A stretch of 14,272 nt of DNA from Zoogloeaceae bacterium (GCA_031281985.1 JAITEO010000200.1:1-14272), one strand, 5' to 3'. Positions 1-7,179 are shown, numbered from the stretch's first letter. Translations and numbers: made by a program. Notes: generated by a model from the sequence alone, not told the origin.

Positions 1-461
1 TGGACAATCGGGGAAAGCAGGTCTACGATGCCCTGTGTCGGAATCTTCGCAAGCGAGGGCGAAATGCCAATCAGAACGCGGCGCAGTTCCGGACTTTCGA
101 TGAGCGCGGCGACAAGCCATGCCCCGCGTACACGAAAATCCCCGGCAGACAGCGTGGCGACAAGCCATGCGCGCTCAATCGCGTTTTCGATGTGATGGGA
201 AAAATCGCTGATCGACCCCGCTCCAGCGGGCAAGGCCGCCAATGCGGAGGCGATGTCGCGGTCGAGCGTTGCCGTGTCGATTTCAAAATGGCGGATGATC
301 CGCTGCCAGTCGCTATCGGGAAGCTGATGAATCTGGTTGATCCAGTGCGCCAGTTCCACGTATGGATTGCCGCGCAGCTTGCAAAAGGCGGTTGCCGACT
401 CAACCGCCCTGAAGAGCGTGTTGTTCAGCTTACCGAAGAGGACGTGACGCGAGACGGCCAT
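1..461 (-). CDS. tssH: TssH/ClpV AAA+ ATPase, N-terminal part (cut by window edge)
   Basis: The T6SS unfoldase that recognises contracted TssB/TssC sheath in the cytoplasm and disassembles it for reuse. Only the first ~153 residues are in the window; the gene continues past position 1. The visible part begins MAVSRHVLFGKLNNTLFRAV and continues with ESATAFCKLRGNPYVELAHW. This is the typical T6SS ClpV opening, a Clp-N domain with the first repeat at roughly residues 8-85 and the second from about 90. ClpV N-domains bind the sheath protein TssC. The Walker and AAA modules lie outside, so catalytic integrity cannot be judged. The ATG at 461 fits the family start, but the upstream Shine-Dalgarno match is weak. 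It is the last visible member of the leftmost minus-strand group, 80 nt after the BON lipoprotein gene. The alternative, housekeeping ClpB, is unlikely given the opening motif and the T6SS context. Confidence 0.92.
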   Translation of the reverse strand, partial: MAVSRHVLFGKLNNTLFRAVESATAFCKLRGNPYVELAHWINQIHQLPDSDWQRIIRHFEIDTATLDRDIASALAALPAGAGSISDFSHHIENAIERAWLVATLSAGDFRVRGAWLVAALIESPELRRVLIGISPSLAKIPTQGIVDLLSPIV

Positions 462-499
462 AAGAATTGTGCTTTTGGGATATTGTCAATGCGATGGGA

Positions 500-515
500 C
501 AATCGTACCCGATTG
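500..515. repeat. Perfect 6-bp inverted repeat between BON gene and tssH
   Basis: CAATCG-TACC-CGATTG lies in the 80-nt gap between the BON lipoprotein stop and the tssH start. As minus-strand RNA it would form a 6-bp stem with a 4-nt loop. No U-run follows it, so it is not a convincing intrinsic terminator. It could be an intercistronic RNA-processing or attenuation hairpin, or chance. Confidence 0.35.
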
Positions 516-541
516 CGGTTTGCCCTGGAATGACGCGGTTC

Positions 542-1216
542 TCACCAGGTTCCCCGAATCAAGGGCGCGGGCTTCGTCTGGACGGGCGCGGCGCAACTGC
601 AATCGTTCGCAACGGGCGGCGGCGGTTTTGACGCTATCTCGATGCGCTGTATCTCCGCGTCACTGACCACTTGCAGGACGTTGACGACATAGCGCGCGCC
701 TTCCGTGGCGCGCGCTATCTGGATGGCTTCCCGCGCTTCCTGCGCGCTTACGATGCCAAGCAAGAATACCGTGCCCGCGTCGACGACGACCTTCACATGC
801 TTGGCGACAAGCGGCGCGTCCTTGGCGAGACGCGCCCGGACACGGGAAGTCACCAGGGTATCGTCAACTTTCACCGGAATGCTGTTGGTATCCGCGATGG
901 TAAGCTCGTTCCAGACGCCCTGGACGTTCTCGATGCCAATGACCGTATTGGCGATTCTGGCCCTGGTCGCGCTGTCCGGAACCTCTCCCGTGAGGAGCGC
1001 GTAGCGGTTGTAACTCGTGACCACCAGCCGGTTCCCATACTTCACTTCATCACGCAGGCGGACGGCGGATACGGTTTCAATCATCTGGTCATCGGCTTGC
1101 GCGTCCAACCGGCGATCCAGGGGTTCTCCGGGAAGACTGGAACACCCATGCAAGGCCAGCAAGCCCAGAATCCAGGGAAAGACCCCGCAAGAAGAAATCA
1201 GAAATCGCAATTTCAT
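542..1216 (-). CDS. Dual BON-domain outer-membrane lipoprotein (DolP/OsmY-like)
   Basis: A 224-residue predicted lipoprotein. A hydrophobic signal peptide ends in LHGC with Cys25 as the likely lipidated residue. His at -2 is off-consensus, while Ser at +2 favours the outer membrane. Two BON domains follow: about residues 45-108 (includes ALLTGEVPDSATRARIANTV) and about 117-185 (includes GTVFLLGIVSAQEAREAIQI). A Pro-rich tail of some 35 residues ends the protein. The domain order and length match E. coli DolP (YraP), a phospholipid-binding lipoprotein needed for envelope integrity. It lies between the LpoB-like gene and tssH on the same strand, so a link with the T6SS membrane complex is plausible but inferred. 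The ATG at 1216 directly precedes the signal peptide, with only a weak AGAG upstream. A 251-nt gap separates it from the preceding gene, so it may have its own promoter. Confidence 0.85.
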   Translation of the reverse strand: MKLRFLISSCGVFPWILGLLALHGCSSLPGEPLDRRLDAQADDQMIETVSAVRLRDEVKYGNRLVVTSYNRYALLTGEVPDSATRARIANTVIGIENVQGVWNELTIADTNSIPVKVDDTLVTSRVRARLAKDAPLVAKHVKVVVDAGTVFLLGIVSAQEAREAIQIARATEGARYVVNVLQVVSDAEIQRIEIASKPPPPVANDCSCAAPVQTKPAPLIRGTW

Positions 1217-1254
1217 TATTCAAACTCTGCCTGAATGAGATTGACATCGGGCGA

Positions 1255-1263
1255 ATGATAACA
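1255..1263 (-). promoter_or_regulatory. Possible extended -10 promoter for the BON lipoprotein/tssH pair
   Basis: Read on the minus strand, TGTTATCAT fits the extended -10 pattern TGnTATAAT with one mismatch, and lies about 38 nt before the ATG at 1216. No good -35 box is visible. Just upstream are a short palindrome, ACCC-AAAA-GGGT (1270-1281), and a second copy of ATGATAA (1282-1288; the first is 1255-1261, 27 nt away). The rest of the 251-nt gap (1217-1467) shows no convincing gene or terminator. Confidence 0.3.
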
Positions 1264-1467
1264 CCTGCAACCCAAAAGGGTATGATAATTGCCGCGTTTT
1301 CGTCGGGCAGGGAGCAGGGTCGGTTCGCAGGCGGGTCAGGTCGCTGTTTGCCGGGCGAGTTCAGGGCAATACGGGAAACTGCGGGCTTGTTGCGCTTTCC
1401 AGGCGCTTTGGCGGTACGTGGTGGTGACGGGAAGCAAATTCCTGCCCTGCCGCGCGCCACTGGCGTT

Positions 1468-2655
1468 CTATTTCTGGAGAGACTCCCGGATTGTGCGGAT
1501 GTCCTGGACGGTGTCCGTGACGTTTCGGATGTCGCGGATGTTGTCCGACAATGTGGAACCGTCCTGTCTGGCCTCCTCCTGCCCGGATTCTGGCGCGACG
1601 GGAGCGCGGTAGCTGTTTTCCGTGCCGCCATTGGTGATATTGGCGACCGAAGGAATCTTTTTTTGCACTTCCCAGGCGCTGGCCCACTTGATGGTTTCCG
1701 ACTGGATGTCCTCCACGAACATCTTGAACATGTACGGTTGCTTTTCCCCATACACTACTTTCAGGTTTGCATCCGCCCCGTCACTACCGGCTGGAGGCGC
1801 AAAGGGAAGCAGTACCGTTTTGATGGCGTAGATGGGCGCGTAGTCCCTCGTCCCTTCCCTTTGTTCCTTCAACCGCGTTTCGAGAAGGCGCAGGATTCTT
1901 TCTCTTTTTTGCGCCCTGGATTCAAACGGTTTCGTTTCATCGGGCGAAAACGTCAGGATGGACATCCTGACGGGCGCAGGCCCGTCCGTTTCATGGGGCG
2001 GCAACGGCACATCCGATTCCGGCAGCAATATGGAAAAAAAGCGGGCGTCCGCGCTTGCGTCCTGCCGCTTTTTCCCGGATGACGGCGTCCGTTTGGGAGA
2101 AAGCAGTTCCGACGTTCGGACGGGCGCGGGTTGAAGCGGCGCGGATTTGAGTCTTTGCGTCAGGGACGGTTCCTCCTTGTCGGGAACCGCCAGGGGAAGC
2201 GAAGGCCCCTGCCGGGGCAAATGGAGCGTCAGCAGATCGTCTTCCGGTGTTTCTTCGGGAGGGGGGACGAACCGGGCTGCATCGGAAAGCGGAAGCTCGT
2301 CATCGAGCGCCAGTACCGCGCCATGCGCGCGCAGCGCGGCGCGGATGGCGTCCGTAACCTGCCGGGAATCCACGAACTCCCCTGTCCGGTTATCGACTTC
2401 GACGATGACGGCCAGGGGTTTTCCCCGGTTGGGCCAGGCGGGGGGATGGCGCATGTTTTTGCCGCTTTGGAGCGTCGGCAGCATGGCGTGCGTCATGGCC
2501 TCCGCCACAAGCCGCAGTTCCGACGAGAGTTCCATGGACGTGTTGATTTCCCCCATTTCGTTCACATAATAGGTGCTGCCCGTCTCCTTCGTCGCGCAGC
2601 CGGACAACAGCGACAGCAACACGGAAAAAACCGTCAGGAAATGGAAGATTCTCAT
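1468..2655 (-). CDS. LpoB-family (penicillin-binding-protein-activator-like) lipoprotein with large disordered insert
   Basis: A 395-residue predicted lipoprotein with lipobox LSGC (Cys20, Ala at +2). Residues ~79-118 contain LAVIVEVDNRTGEFVDSRQV followed by TDAIRAALRAHGAV. This is the strand-turn-helix signature of the LpoB family, whose E. coli member activates the peptidoglycan synthase PBP1b. The second half of that fold appears at ~272-335 (YAPIYAIKTVLLPF, then YMFKMFVEDIQSETIKWASA). Between the halves lie about 150 Pro/Ser/Glu/Lys-rich residues with low predicted order, and a polar tail of about 60 residues follows; E. coli LpoB is only ~213 residues. The start was set at the ATG at 2655, with GAGGA about 8 nt upstream, rather than an in-frame TTG at 2670. 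The gene starts 24 nt after tssA stops, implying co-transcription. The fold call rests on motif recognition; a role in local cell-wall synthesis during T6SS assembly is inference. Confidence 0.7.
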   Translation of the reverse strand: MRIFHFLTVFSVLLSLLSGCATKETGSTYYVNEMGEINTSMELSSELRLVAEAMTHAMLPTLQSGKNMRHPPAWPNRGKPLAVIVEVDNRTGEFVDSRQVTDAIRAALRAHGAVLALDDELPLSDAARFVPPPEETPEDDLLTLHLPRQGPSLPLAVPDKEEPSLTQRLKSAPLQPAPVRTSELLSPKRTPSSGKKRQDASADARFFSILLPESDVPLPPHETDGPAPVRMSILTFSPDETKPFESRAQKRERILRLLETRLKEQREGTRDYAPIYAIKTVLLPFAPPAGSDGADANLKVVYGEKQPYMFKMFVEDIQSETIKWASAWEVQKKIPSVANITNGGTENSYRAPVAPESGQEEARQDGSTLSDNIRDIRNVTDTVQDIRTIRESLQK

Positions 2656-2679
2656 CGCGCGTATCCTCAAAAAGGCATC

Positions 2680-3765
2680 TCAGCGGTCATCGCCGCCCGA
2701 CCAGCGTTCCAGAAGGTCATAGGGGATTTCCTGCGCCACTTCGGAAAATTTTTTCCCGATCATGCGTTCGGCCTGTCGCAACAGGACGGAAACAGGGCTG
2801 CTCGGTTCGTATTGCTCGAACCATTCCCGTACATTGCGGATGGTATGCAATGCGTTTTCGCGCGCCATTTCCGGGGAAACGGCGAAAGTCGGCGCGAAGG
2901 ATGCGGGCGGCGTAGCGGATGAAAACGCCGTGGCGGACGAAGTCTCGTCTTCCGCGCGCGCTTCCGTTTCCTCTTCTGCATCCGGGGAAGGAGAGGTCGC
3001 GGCGTCGTCGGGAGCTTGCCGCTTTTGCTGGGGATGGAATGGTTCCGAGCCTTCCCGGTAAAAATGATCGAGCAGGCGGAAAAAAACTTCCAGATTGGGC
3101 GCGTATTCCTGCATGTTGGCAAGCAGCCATTCGCGCAATCGCCGCGCGAGACGCGCGGAATCGATCAGTTCCAGCACGTTGGCGTCCCCGGAATGCGCCA
3201 GATCGTTCAACTGGCGGCATACCGAATCTGGCGCAAGCGCGTCATTTGGGCGCGGAACCGCAAACGCGCGTTCCACGTCGCGGATTTGCAGGCGCATCGC
3301 CGAGCTTTTGGCAAGCGCCAGTTCACGCAATTCGCCCAACGCCCCTTCGGGATCGACCAGCGCCAGCAGGGCATTGGCGCGTACCGATGGATCATGTTCC
3401 CCATCGATTACCAGTTGTGGATGCACATGTTCGGGATAGTGTTCAAACCATCCGAGCAGGATTTCCAGAACCTCGCGCAAGCCCTTCGCCTGAACCAGAT
3501 GGATACGGCAGCGCAGCAACAGCAGCAGGATGGTGATGTCACGGGAACGCGACAGCATGCGGAGACATTCGCGCTCGACTTCCCCCCAGTTGGGTTCTTC
3601 CGGCGCCTTGACGAAATCGCCATATTGCGCGTCTCCCTTGGGGATCATGCGCGTTTGCAGCGCGACGTATTCCGGGTCGTATTCCAGGTTTGGGCCGCAA
3701 GGCTCCGTCTCGGAGAGCGCCGCCAGATATTCTCGCGTGTCGATGGCGTTTTTGCTTTTCTTCAT
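2680..3765 (-). CDS. tssA: TssA, T6SS tail assembly/cap protein (ImpA-N domain)
   Basis: TssA binds the baseplate and membrane complex and coordinates tube and sheath polymerisation in the cytoplasm. The 361-residue product starts with the ImpA_N domain (about residues 10-120): ETEPCGPNLEYDPEYVAL, then NWGEVERECLRMLSRSRDIT and a Leu-rich helix. A central helical region follows. A low-complexity acidic/Ser/Ala/Pro linker occupies about 250-300, and a short C-terminal domain ends with VSVLLRQAERMIGKKFSEVA. That ending resembles the short TssA1 type of Pseudomonas aeruginosa rather than the long ring-forming types. The ATG at 3765 has GAAAGAAGG very close upstream; a TTG 30 nt further upstream (3795) is an alternative. 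It heads the left minus-strand group and is divergent from the TagK-like gene. Confidence 0.9.
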   Translation of the reverse strand: MKKSKNAIDTREYLAALSETEPCGPNLEYDPEYVALQTRMIPKGDAQYGDFVKAPEEPNWGEVERECLRMLSRSRDITILLLLLRCRIHLVQAKGLREVLEILLGWFEHYPEHVHPQLVIDGEHDPSVRANALLALVDPEGALGELRELALAKSSAMRLQIRDVERAFAVPRPNDALAPDSVCRQLNDLAHSGDANVLELIDSARLARRLREWLLANMQEYAPNLEVFFRLLDHFYREGSEPFHPQQKRQAPDDAATSPSPDAEEETEARAEDETSSATAFSSATPPASFAPTFAVSPEMARENALHTIRNVREWFEQYEPSSPVSVLLRQAERMIGKKFSEVAQEIPYDLLERWSGGDDR

Positions 3766-3941
3766 GACCTTCTTTCGTCGAATCGTTTGCGGCAATCGCG
3801 TTCGGGGTAATCGCCGCGGTTACAGCGCCGTTCCCCTGCATACGATCACCCTGTCGTTTCCAGAATGGAATATACCGGGCATTTTACAGGGAATTACGCT
3901 AGAATGTTCCGGGTTAATCCTTTCTCGATCACGAATGCGCC
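3766..3941. promoter_or_regulatory. Divergent intergenic region between tssA and the tagK-like gene
   Basis: These 176 nt separate two divergently read T6SS groups and must carry promoters for both unless transcription enters from elsewhere. The region is AT-richer near 3855-3920. A TAGAAT box (3900-3905) sits 36 nt before the plus-strand ATG but lacks a -35 at proper spacing. A TATATT box on the minus strand (about 3869-3874) likewise lacks a good -35. A short inverted repeat, TTCCA-GAA-TGGAA, is at 3858-3870. No sigma-54 pair (GG-N10-GC) was seen. Role by position only. Confidence 0.4.
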
Positions 3942-4970
3942 ATGAAGGATGAGGAATTGTGCTTGCGTCTCCTGCGGCAGCGGGAGGCGGACGAATGTAC
4001 GGTGCTGACGCTGGTGGCAAGCGGGATGTTGTCCGTGCCGGAAGAAGACGTAAGCGTCCTGGGCGTGCCCTTGTCCGAAGCCGAAGGGAATATCCTGCGA
4101 CAGGCGAAGATTGCCTTTCAGAAGGATGTGACCGCCACGCCCGTCCGCTGGCGGATGCGCTGTCATGGGCAGACCTGGGTATGCGCGGTCAATGACGCGC
4201 GTGTCGAACGTGGCGAATCCCTGTTTATTCAGCCGGGAGATCGCGTCGATATTGGATTGCTGCGATTCATGGTCGTCACCGCCGCGGAAACCGCCGCCTT
4301 GCGGCAGGCGGCGGACGAAACCCCGGAGGACGCAAAAGAAGCGGCAGCGCCTTTTGAATTGAGCGGACTTGCCGCGGATACCCCGGAATGGAAAACGACG
4401 GGGGTGGAAAGCAACCCGTTCGACATCGTTGGCGTTCATGTTCCGTATCTCGATGACGCGCAACCGGCGCTGGATTTGCTGAAGGATTCCAATCTGGCGC
4501 CTTCTTCGGATGCCCCCGCGCCAGAGAAAGACGTGCTTGCCCGCCTTGCCGATGAATACGCGCGGGTCATCATGAACCCGGATCTTCTGCACCAGCAGCA
4601 TTGGGAAGCGATGCCGCAAGAACAGGAAGAACAGCGCATTTCGTCTCTGGACGTATTGCGTTACGGGCAGGATGAGCAGGACAAACAGGAATGGGGCGCG
4701 GATCAATCACTGGAAGATTTCGTGGCGGGAAAGCTGACCATCCAGGATATTCTCAACCGTTTCGGGATTGATGATTTTCAGGCGCTGGAAGCGCCAGAAC
4801 CCTGCGCCGATGTGTTGACGCTTTTCGCGCAGGGCTTGAGCCGGAAACCAATCGAGCGCATTCCCGCCAGGACGCGCGGCGACCACCACCGGGTCAGTCT
4901 GGATAGCCATTACCAACCAGAAGAAAGCGCCGGCAATCTTGTCGACGCCCCCAAGGATACCGATTCCTGA
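3942..4970 (+). CDS. tagK: TagK-like T6SS-associated protein with FHA-like N-terminal region
   Basis: A 342-residue soluble protein without signal peptide or membrane segment. The N-terminal ~115 residues look FHA-like: a beta-rich stretch ending GESLFIQPGDRVDIGLLRFM, the usual 'L..GD.I.lG...F.V' closing pattern of such folds. A linker of ~80 residues contains NPFDIVG. The C-terminal part has LADEYARVIMNPDLLHQQHW (about 205-225), then SLEDFVAGKLTIQDILNRFG and DVLTLFAQGL, which resembles the T6SS accessory domain named TagK; its molecular role is not established. It is the first gene of the plus-strand group, with tagJ starting 25 nt after its stop. The ATG at 3942 has a poor Shine-Dalgarno. 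The family name is from memory of motif pattern; a divergent Fha/TagH-type scaffold is the alternative. Confidence 0.62.
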   Translation: MKDEELCLRLLRQREADECTVLTLVASGMLSVPEEDVSVLGVPLSEAEGNILRQAKIAFQKDVTATPVRWRMRCHGQTWVCAVNDARVERGESLFIQPGDRVDIGLLRFMVVTAAETAALRQAADETPEDAKEAAAPFELSGLAADTPEWKTTGVESNPFDIVGVHVPYLDDAQPALDLLKDSNLAPSSDAPAPEKDVLARLADEYARVIMNPDLLHQQHWEAMPQEQEEQRISSLDVLRYGQDEQDKQEWGADQSLEDFVAGKLTIQDILNRFGIDDFQALEAPEPCADVLTLFAQGLSRKPIERIPARTRGDHHRVSLDSHYQPEESAGNLVDAPKDTDS

Positions 4971-4995
4971 TCGGGTTCAGATACGGAGATATGGG

Positions 4996-5829
4996 ATGGA
5001 TGCGCTCAATCACGTCGATGCCCTGAAAGACAAAAACACCACCCTGAACACATGGCTGCAACAAGGCTCGCTTCAGGATGCTCTGGAGCAGGTCAAGGAA
5101 AACATTCGTTCCCGTCCGGAAGACATCCGTGAGCGCTGGCTGCTTTTCCAGATCGCCTGCTTCATGGGCGACTGGGAACGGGCGCTCAAGCAATTGCAGG
5201 TTTGCGGACAGATCGATCCCGAATACGAGCAGGTGGCGCAGGTGATGCGCGGCCTGATTCGCAGCGAGGCGTTGCGCGCACAGGTGCTGGCCGGGAAGAA
5301 TACGCCCGGTTATGTGATCGACCAACCGCCCGAATGGGTTCTCTTCCTGTTGGAAGCCTTGCGCGCCGCTTCCAATGGAGACATTGAACAGGCGGACGCG
5401 ACGAGGGAGCAAGCCCTGTCGGCAGTGCCGGATTCGCCCGGAGAAATCGACGGCGCGCCGTTTGCCTGGATTTCCGATACCGACACCCGGCTTGGCCCCG
5501 TGTGCGAATTGGTGGTGGCCGGAAGGTATCGCTGGTGTCCTTTCTGCGAGTTGTCCAGTCTGCGCCTGCACGCTCCGCAAGGTTTTCTGGACTTGCTGTG
5601 GGCCAGGGCGGACTGTACCCTGCGCGACGGCACGGTGCTGCAAGCCTACGTTCCGGCGCGTTATCCCGGTTCCGAGAACGGCACGGACGCGATTCGCCTG
5701 TCCCGTGAAACCGCGTGGCAGGAACAGGGAACGACGGGCATCGTTGGCCTGGGCCAGAAGACCTGGATGACCGACATGGGAGATCATGGTCTGCTCGATC
5801 TCCGGGAAATTTCGTTTTTCGCCGCCTGA
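4996..5829 (+). CDS. tagJ: TagJ (ImpE family) T6SS accessory protein
   Basis: The 277-residue cytoplasmic product is an ImpE-family protein. The N-terminal ~125 residues are TPR-like helices (LQDALEQVKENIRSRPEDIR, ERALKQLQVCGQIDPEYEQV). The C-terminal domain carries the family signature LGPVCELVVAGRYRWCPFCE and a later DGTVLQAYVPARYPGSE stretch. In P. aeruginosa the homologue (HsiE1) binds sheath protein TssB and the TssH N-domain and is thought to assist sheath recycling. Its presence here with tssE and tssH places the system among the TagJ-containing T6SS classes. The ATG at 4996 was chosen because GGAG lies about 7 nt upstream and it clears the preceding stop; an in-frame ATG at 4939 would overlap the tagK-like gene by 32 nt. 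tssE follows after 10 nt, implying one transcript. Confidence 0.88.
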   Translation: MDALNHVDALKDKNTTLNTWLQQGSLQDALEQVKENIRSRPEDIRERWLLFQIACFMGDWERALKQLQVCGQIDPEYEQVAQVMRGLIRSEALRAQVLAGKNTPGYVIDQPPEWVLFLLEALRAASNGDIEQADATREQALSAVPDSPGEIDGAPFAWISDTDTRLGPVCELVVAGRYRWCPFCELSSLRLHAPQGFLDLLWARADCTLRDGTVLQAYVPARYPGSENGTDAIRLSRETAWQEQGTTGIVGLGQKTWMTDMGDHGLLDLREISFFAA

Positions 5830-5839
5830 AGGATTGCAT

Positions 5840-6385
5840 ATGCGACGCTCACGCACCCATACGCAAGACCACGAGACAAAGTCCGCTACGCCGTTGCGGC
5901 CATACGCGCACCTGATGCCGACCCTGTTCGATCGTCTGCGCGACGACAATCCGCATCGCCATACCGAGTCGGCGGAGGAAATCTCGGTATCCCAGAAGGA
6001 ATTGCTGCGGATTGTCCAGCGCGACCTGAGTTACCTGTTGAACGCGACCAACGCCAGCGATCTGTTCAAGGAAGATTCGTTCCCGGAAGCAAGCGCGTCC
6101 ACGCTCAATTATGGGATTCCTCCCCTGGTGGGCGGTTATCTCATGGAGAAAAAATGGCATTCCATCGAGCGGATAATCCGCAAGGCCATCATCACGTTTG
6201 AACCGCGCCTGATGCCGGAATCCCTGTGTGTCGTTTCATTATCCGAGAGCGATCCGGCGCATCGCTACAACACCTTGCAGTTCGAGATCAGGGGACTGGT
6301 GCGCGCCGACCCGCATCCCATCGAGTTCTTGGTGCAAAGTTCCGTGGATTTGGAAACCAGCCATTTTATGCTTGTCACGGCATGA
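5840..6385 (+). CDS. tssE: TssE, gp25-like baseplate wedge protein
   Basis: TssE is the T6SS homologue of phage T4 gp25 and joins TssF, TssG and TssK in the baseplate from which the sheath grows. The 181-residue product has the family opening MPTLFDRLRDDNP at about residue 26, preceded by a basic leader. It continues with KELLRIVQRDLSYLLNATNA and then the gp25 domain (about 90-181): LNYGIPPLVGGYLMEKKWHS and IRKAIITFEPRLMPESLCVV. The ATG at 5840 follows GAAGGA at 7-nt spacing, 10 nt after tagJ. If the start were the internal MPTLF the protein would be about 156 residues. It is the last convincing gene of the plus-strand group; tssF, its frequent neighbour, does not follow. Confidence 0.92.
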   Translation: MRRSRTHTQDHETKSATPLRPYAHLMPTLFDRLRDDNPHRHTESAEEISVSQKELLRIVQRDLSYLLNATNASDLFKEDSFPEASASTLNYGIPPLVGGYLMEKKWHSIERIIRKAIITFEPRLMPESLCVVSLSESDPAHRYNTLQFEIRGLVRADPHPIEFLVQSSVDLETSHFMLVTA

Positions 6386-6474
6386 AAACGCCGGAAGACA
6401 AGGCAGCAGGGCAGCCCATCCAGAGGTTGCGCGAAGAGTGGAAAGCAGCGCCACCGAACAAATCGCATCCGTAA
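6382..6474 (+). CDS. Possible 30-residue ORF overlapping the tssE stop (ATGA)
   Basis: ATG at 6382 overlaps the tssE stop as ATGA, a common translational-coupling arrangement, and opens a 30-codon frame (begins MKTPEDKAAGQPIQRLREEW, ends at TAA 6472-6474). It is hydrophilic and unlike anything I recognise, including the TssF N-terminus often found here. It could be a tiny coupled peptide, a stub left after deletion of the next gene, or chance. The remaining convergent gap to 6636 contains no clear gene; a short CGTCA-TCCG-TGACG hairpin sits at 6553-6566. Confidence 0.2.
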   Translation: MKTPEDKAAGQPIQRLREEWKAAPPNKSHP

Positions 6475-6636
6475 CTGCAAAATTCCGCACAGCAGGGTAG
6501 CCGGGTGCAGACTGGACGCTTGCGCATCAAGAACCGCTGCATTCCCTTTCCCCGTCATCCGTGACGTTGTCGACTTCGCCTTGCCATCGCGCGGTCTGCG
6601 GCTTGTCCTCGTGTCGTGAGTGACCTGGGAATGGAA

Positions 6637-7155
6637 TTAGTCGTTCAATATCCTGACGGCGTTGTCTTCCAGCAGCACGCGCAGGTGGATTGTGTTGGAG
6701 GATCGCTTTTTATCGGAAGGCGGCGGCAGCCGGAAGGTGGCGCGCCAGGTCGAATGCGGAAGGTCACGGAATGCCGCGAGCACCCCGATCGCCCCGACTT
6801 GCGGATGCGCCTTGCGGCGTATCGTGAGTCGATCGCCGGGGCGCACGATGAATTCATCCCGCGCCAGCAGGTCTTCGGTCAGCGTGGCCCGGTCATTGTT
6901 TTGCAGGGAAAAGAAGTCGGCCTGGATAAACGTCGCGTCGGATTTCAATTCATAGACCCGCACAATCATTGGGGAGGGTCGGCTCTTGAGATCCAGGTTC
7001 AGGTCGGTCACTGCCTGAATGGAAATATCGAGCTGAGTCGCTTTCGCTTCCTCGCGTTTGTTCTCGGAAGAAAACAGGGAACAGGCCGCAAGCGTGACGG
7101 CGAGGAACACGACGAGAACCGGGCGAACCGGAATCGGAAAACGGGCGGAAATCAT
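6637..7155 (-). CDS. tssJ: TssJ (SciN-like) outer-membrane lipoprotein of the T6SS membrane complex
   Basis: TssJ anchors the TssJLM complex to the outer membrane and binds the periplasmic C-terminus of TssM. The 172-residue precursor has a signal peptide ending LAAC (Cys25, Ser at +2), as expected for an outer-membrane lipoprotein. The mature part matches the compact beta-sandwich family: LNLDLKSRPSPMIVRVYELK, then ATFIQADFFSLQNND, ATLTEDLLARDEFIVRPGDR and GVLAAFRDLPHSTWRATFRL. ATG 7155 has GGAAGGA 7 nt upstream and sits right at the signal peptide, so longer in-frame starts further upstream are not needed. It is the last gene of the tssL-tssM-tagF-tssJ group, 61 nt after tagF, and converges on tssE. 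Confidence 0.93.
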   Translation of the reverse strand: MISARFPIPVRPVLVVFLAVTLAACSLFSSENKREEAKATQLDISIQAVTDLNLDLKSRPSPMIVRVYELKSDATFIQADFFSLQNNDRATLTEDLLARDEFIVRPGDRLTIRRKAHPQVGAIGVLAAFRDLPHSTWRATFRLPPPSDKKRSSNTIHLRVLLEDNAVRILND

Positions 7156-7179
7156 GGAAAATCCTTCCTGAATCAATCT

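Noticed and set aside
71..403. 110-codon minus-strand open frame in the leftmost region
   Set aside because: It overlaps the tssH N-domain in another frame, has low-complexity Ser/Arg/Pro-rich content and matches no family; the tssH frame is clearly the coding one.
1255..2082. 275-codon plus-strand open frame
   Set aside because: It is antisense to the LpoB-like gene; composition is Arg/Gly/Pro-rich with no recognisable motif, typical of a GC-rich shadow frame.
3883..3905. TTTACA and TAGAAT as a -35/-10 pair for the tagK-like gene
   Set aside because: The spacing is 11 nt, far below the 15-19 nt needed for sigma-70.
6553..6566. CGTCA-TCCG-TGACG hairpin in the tssE/tssJ convergent gap as a bidirectional terminator
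   Set aside because: The stem is only 5 bp and neither strand has a following T-run, so intrinsic termination is not supported.
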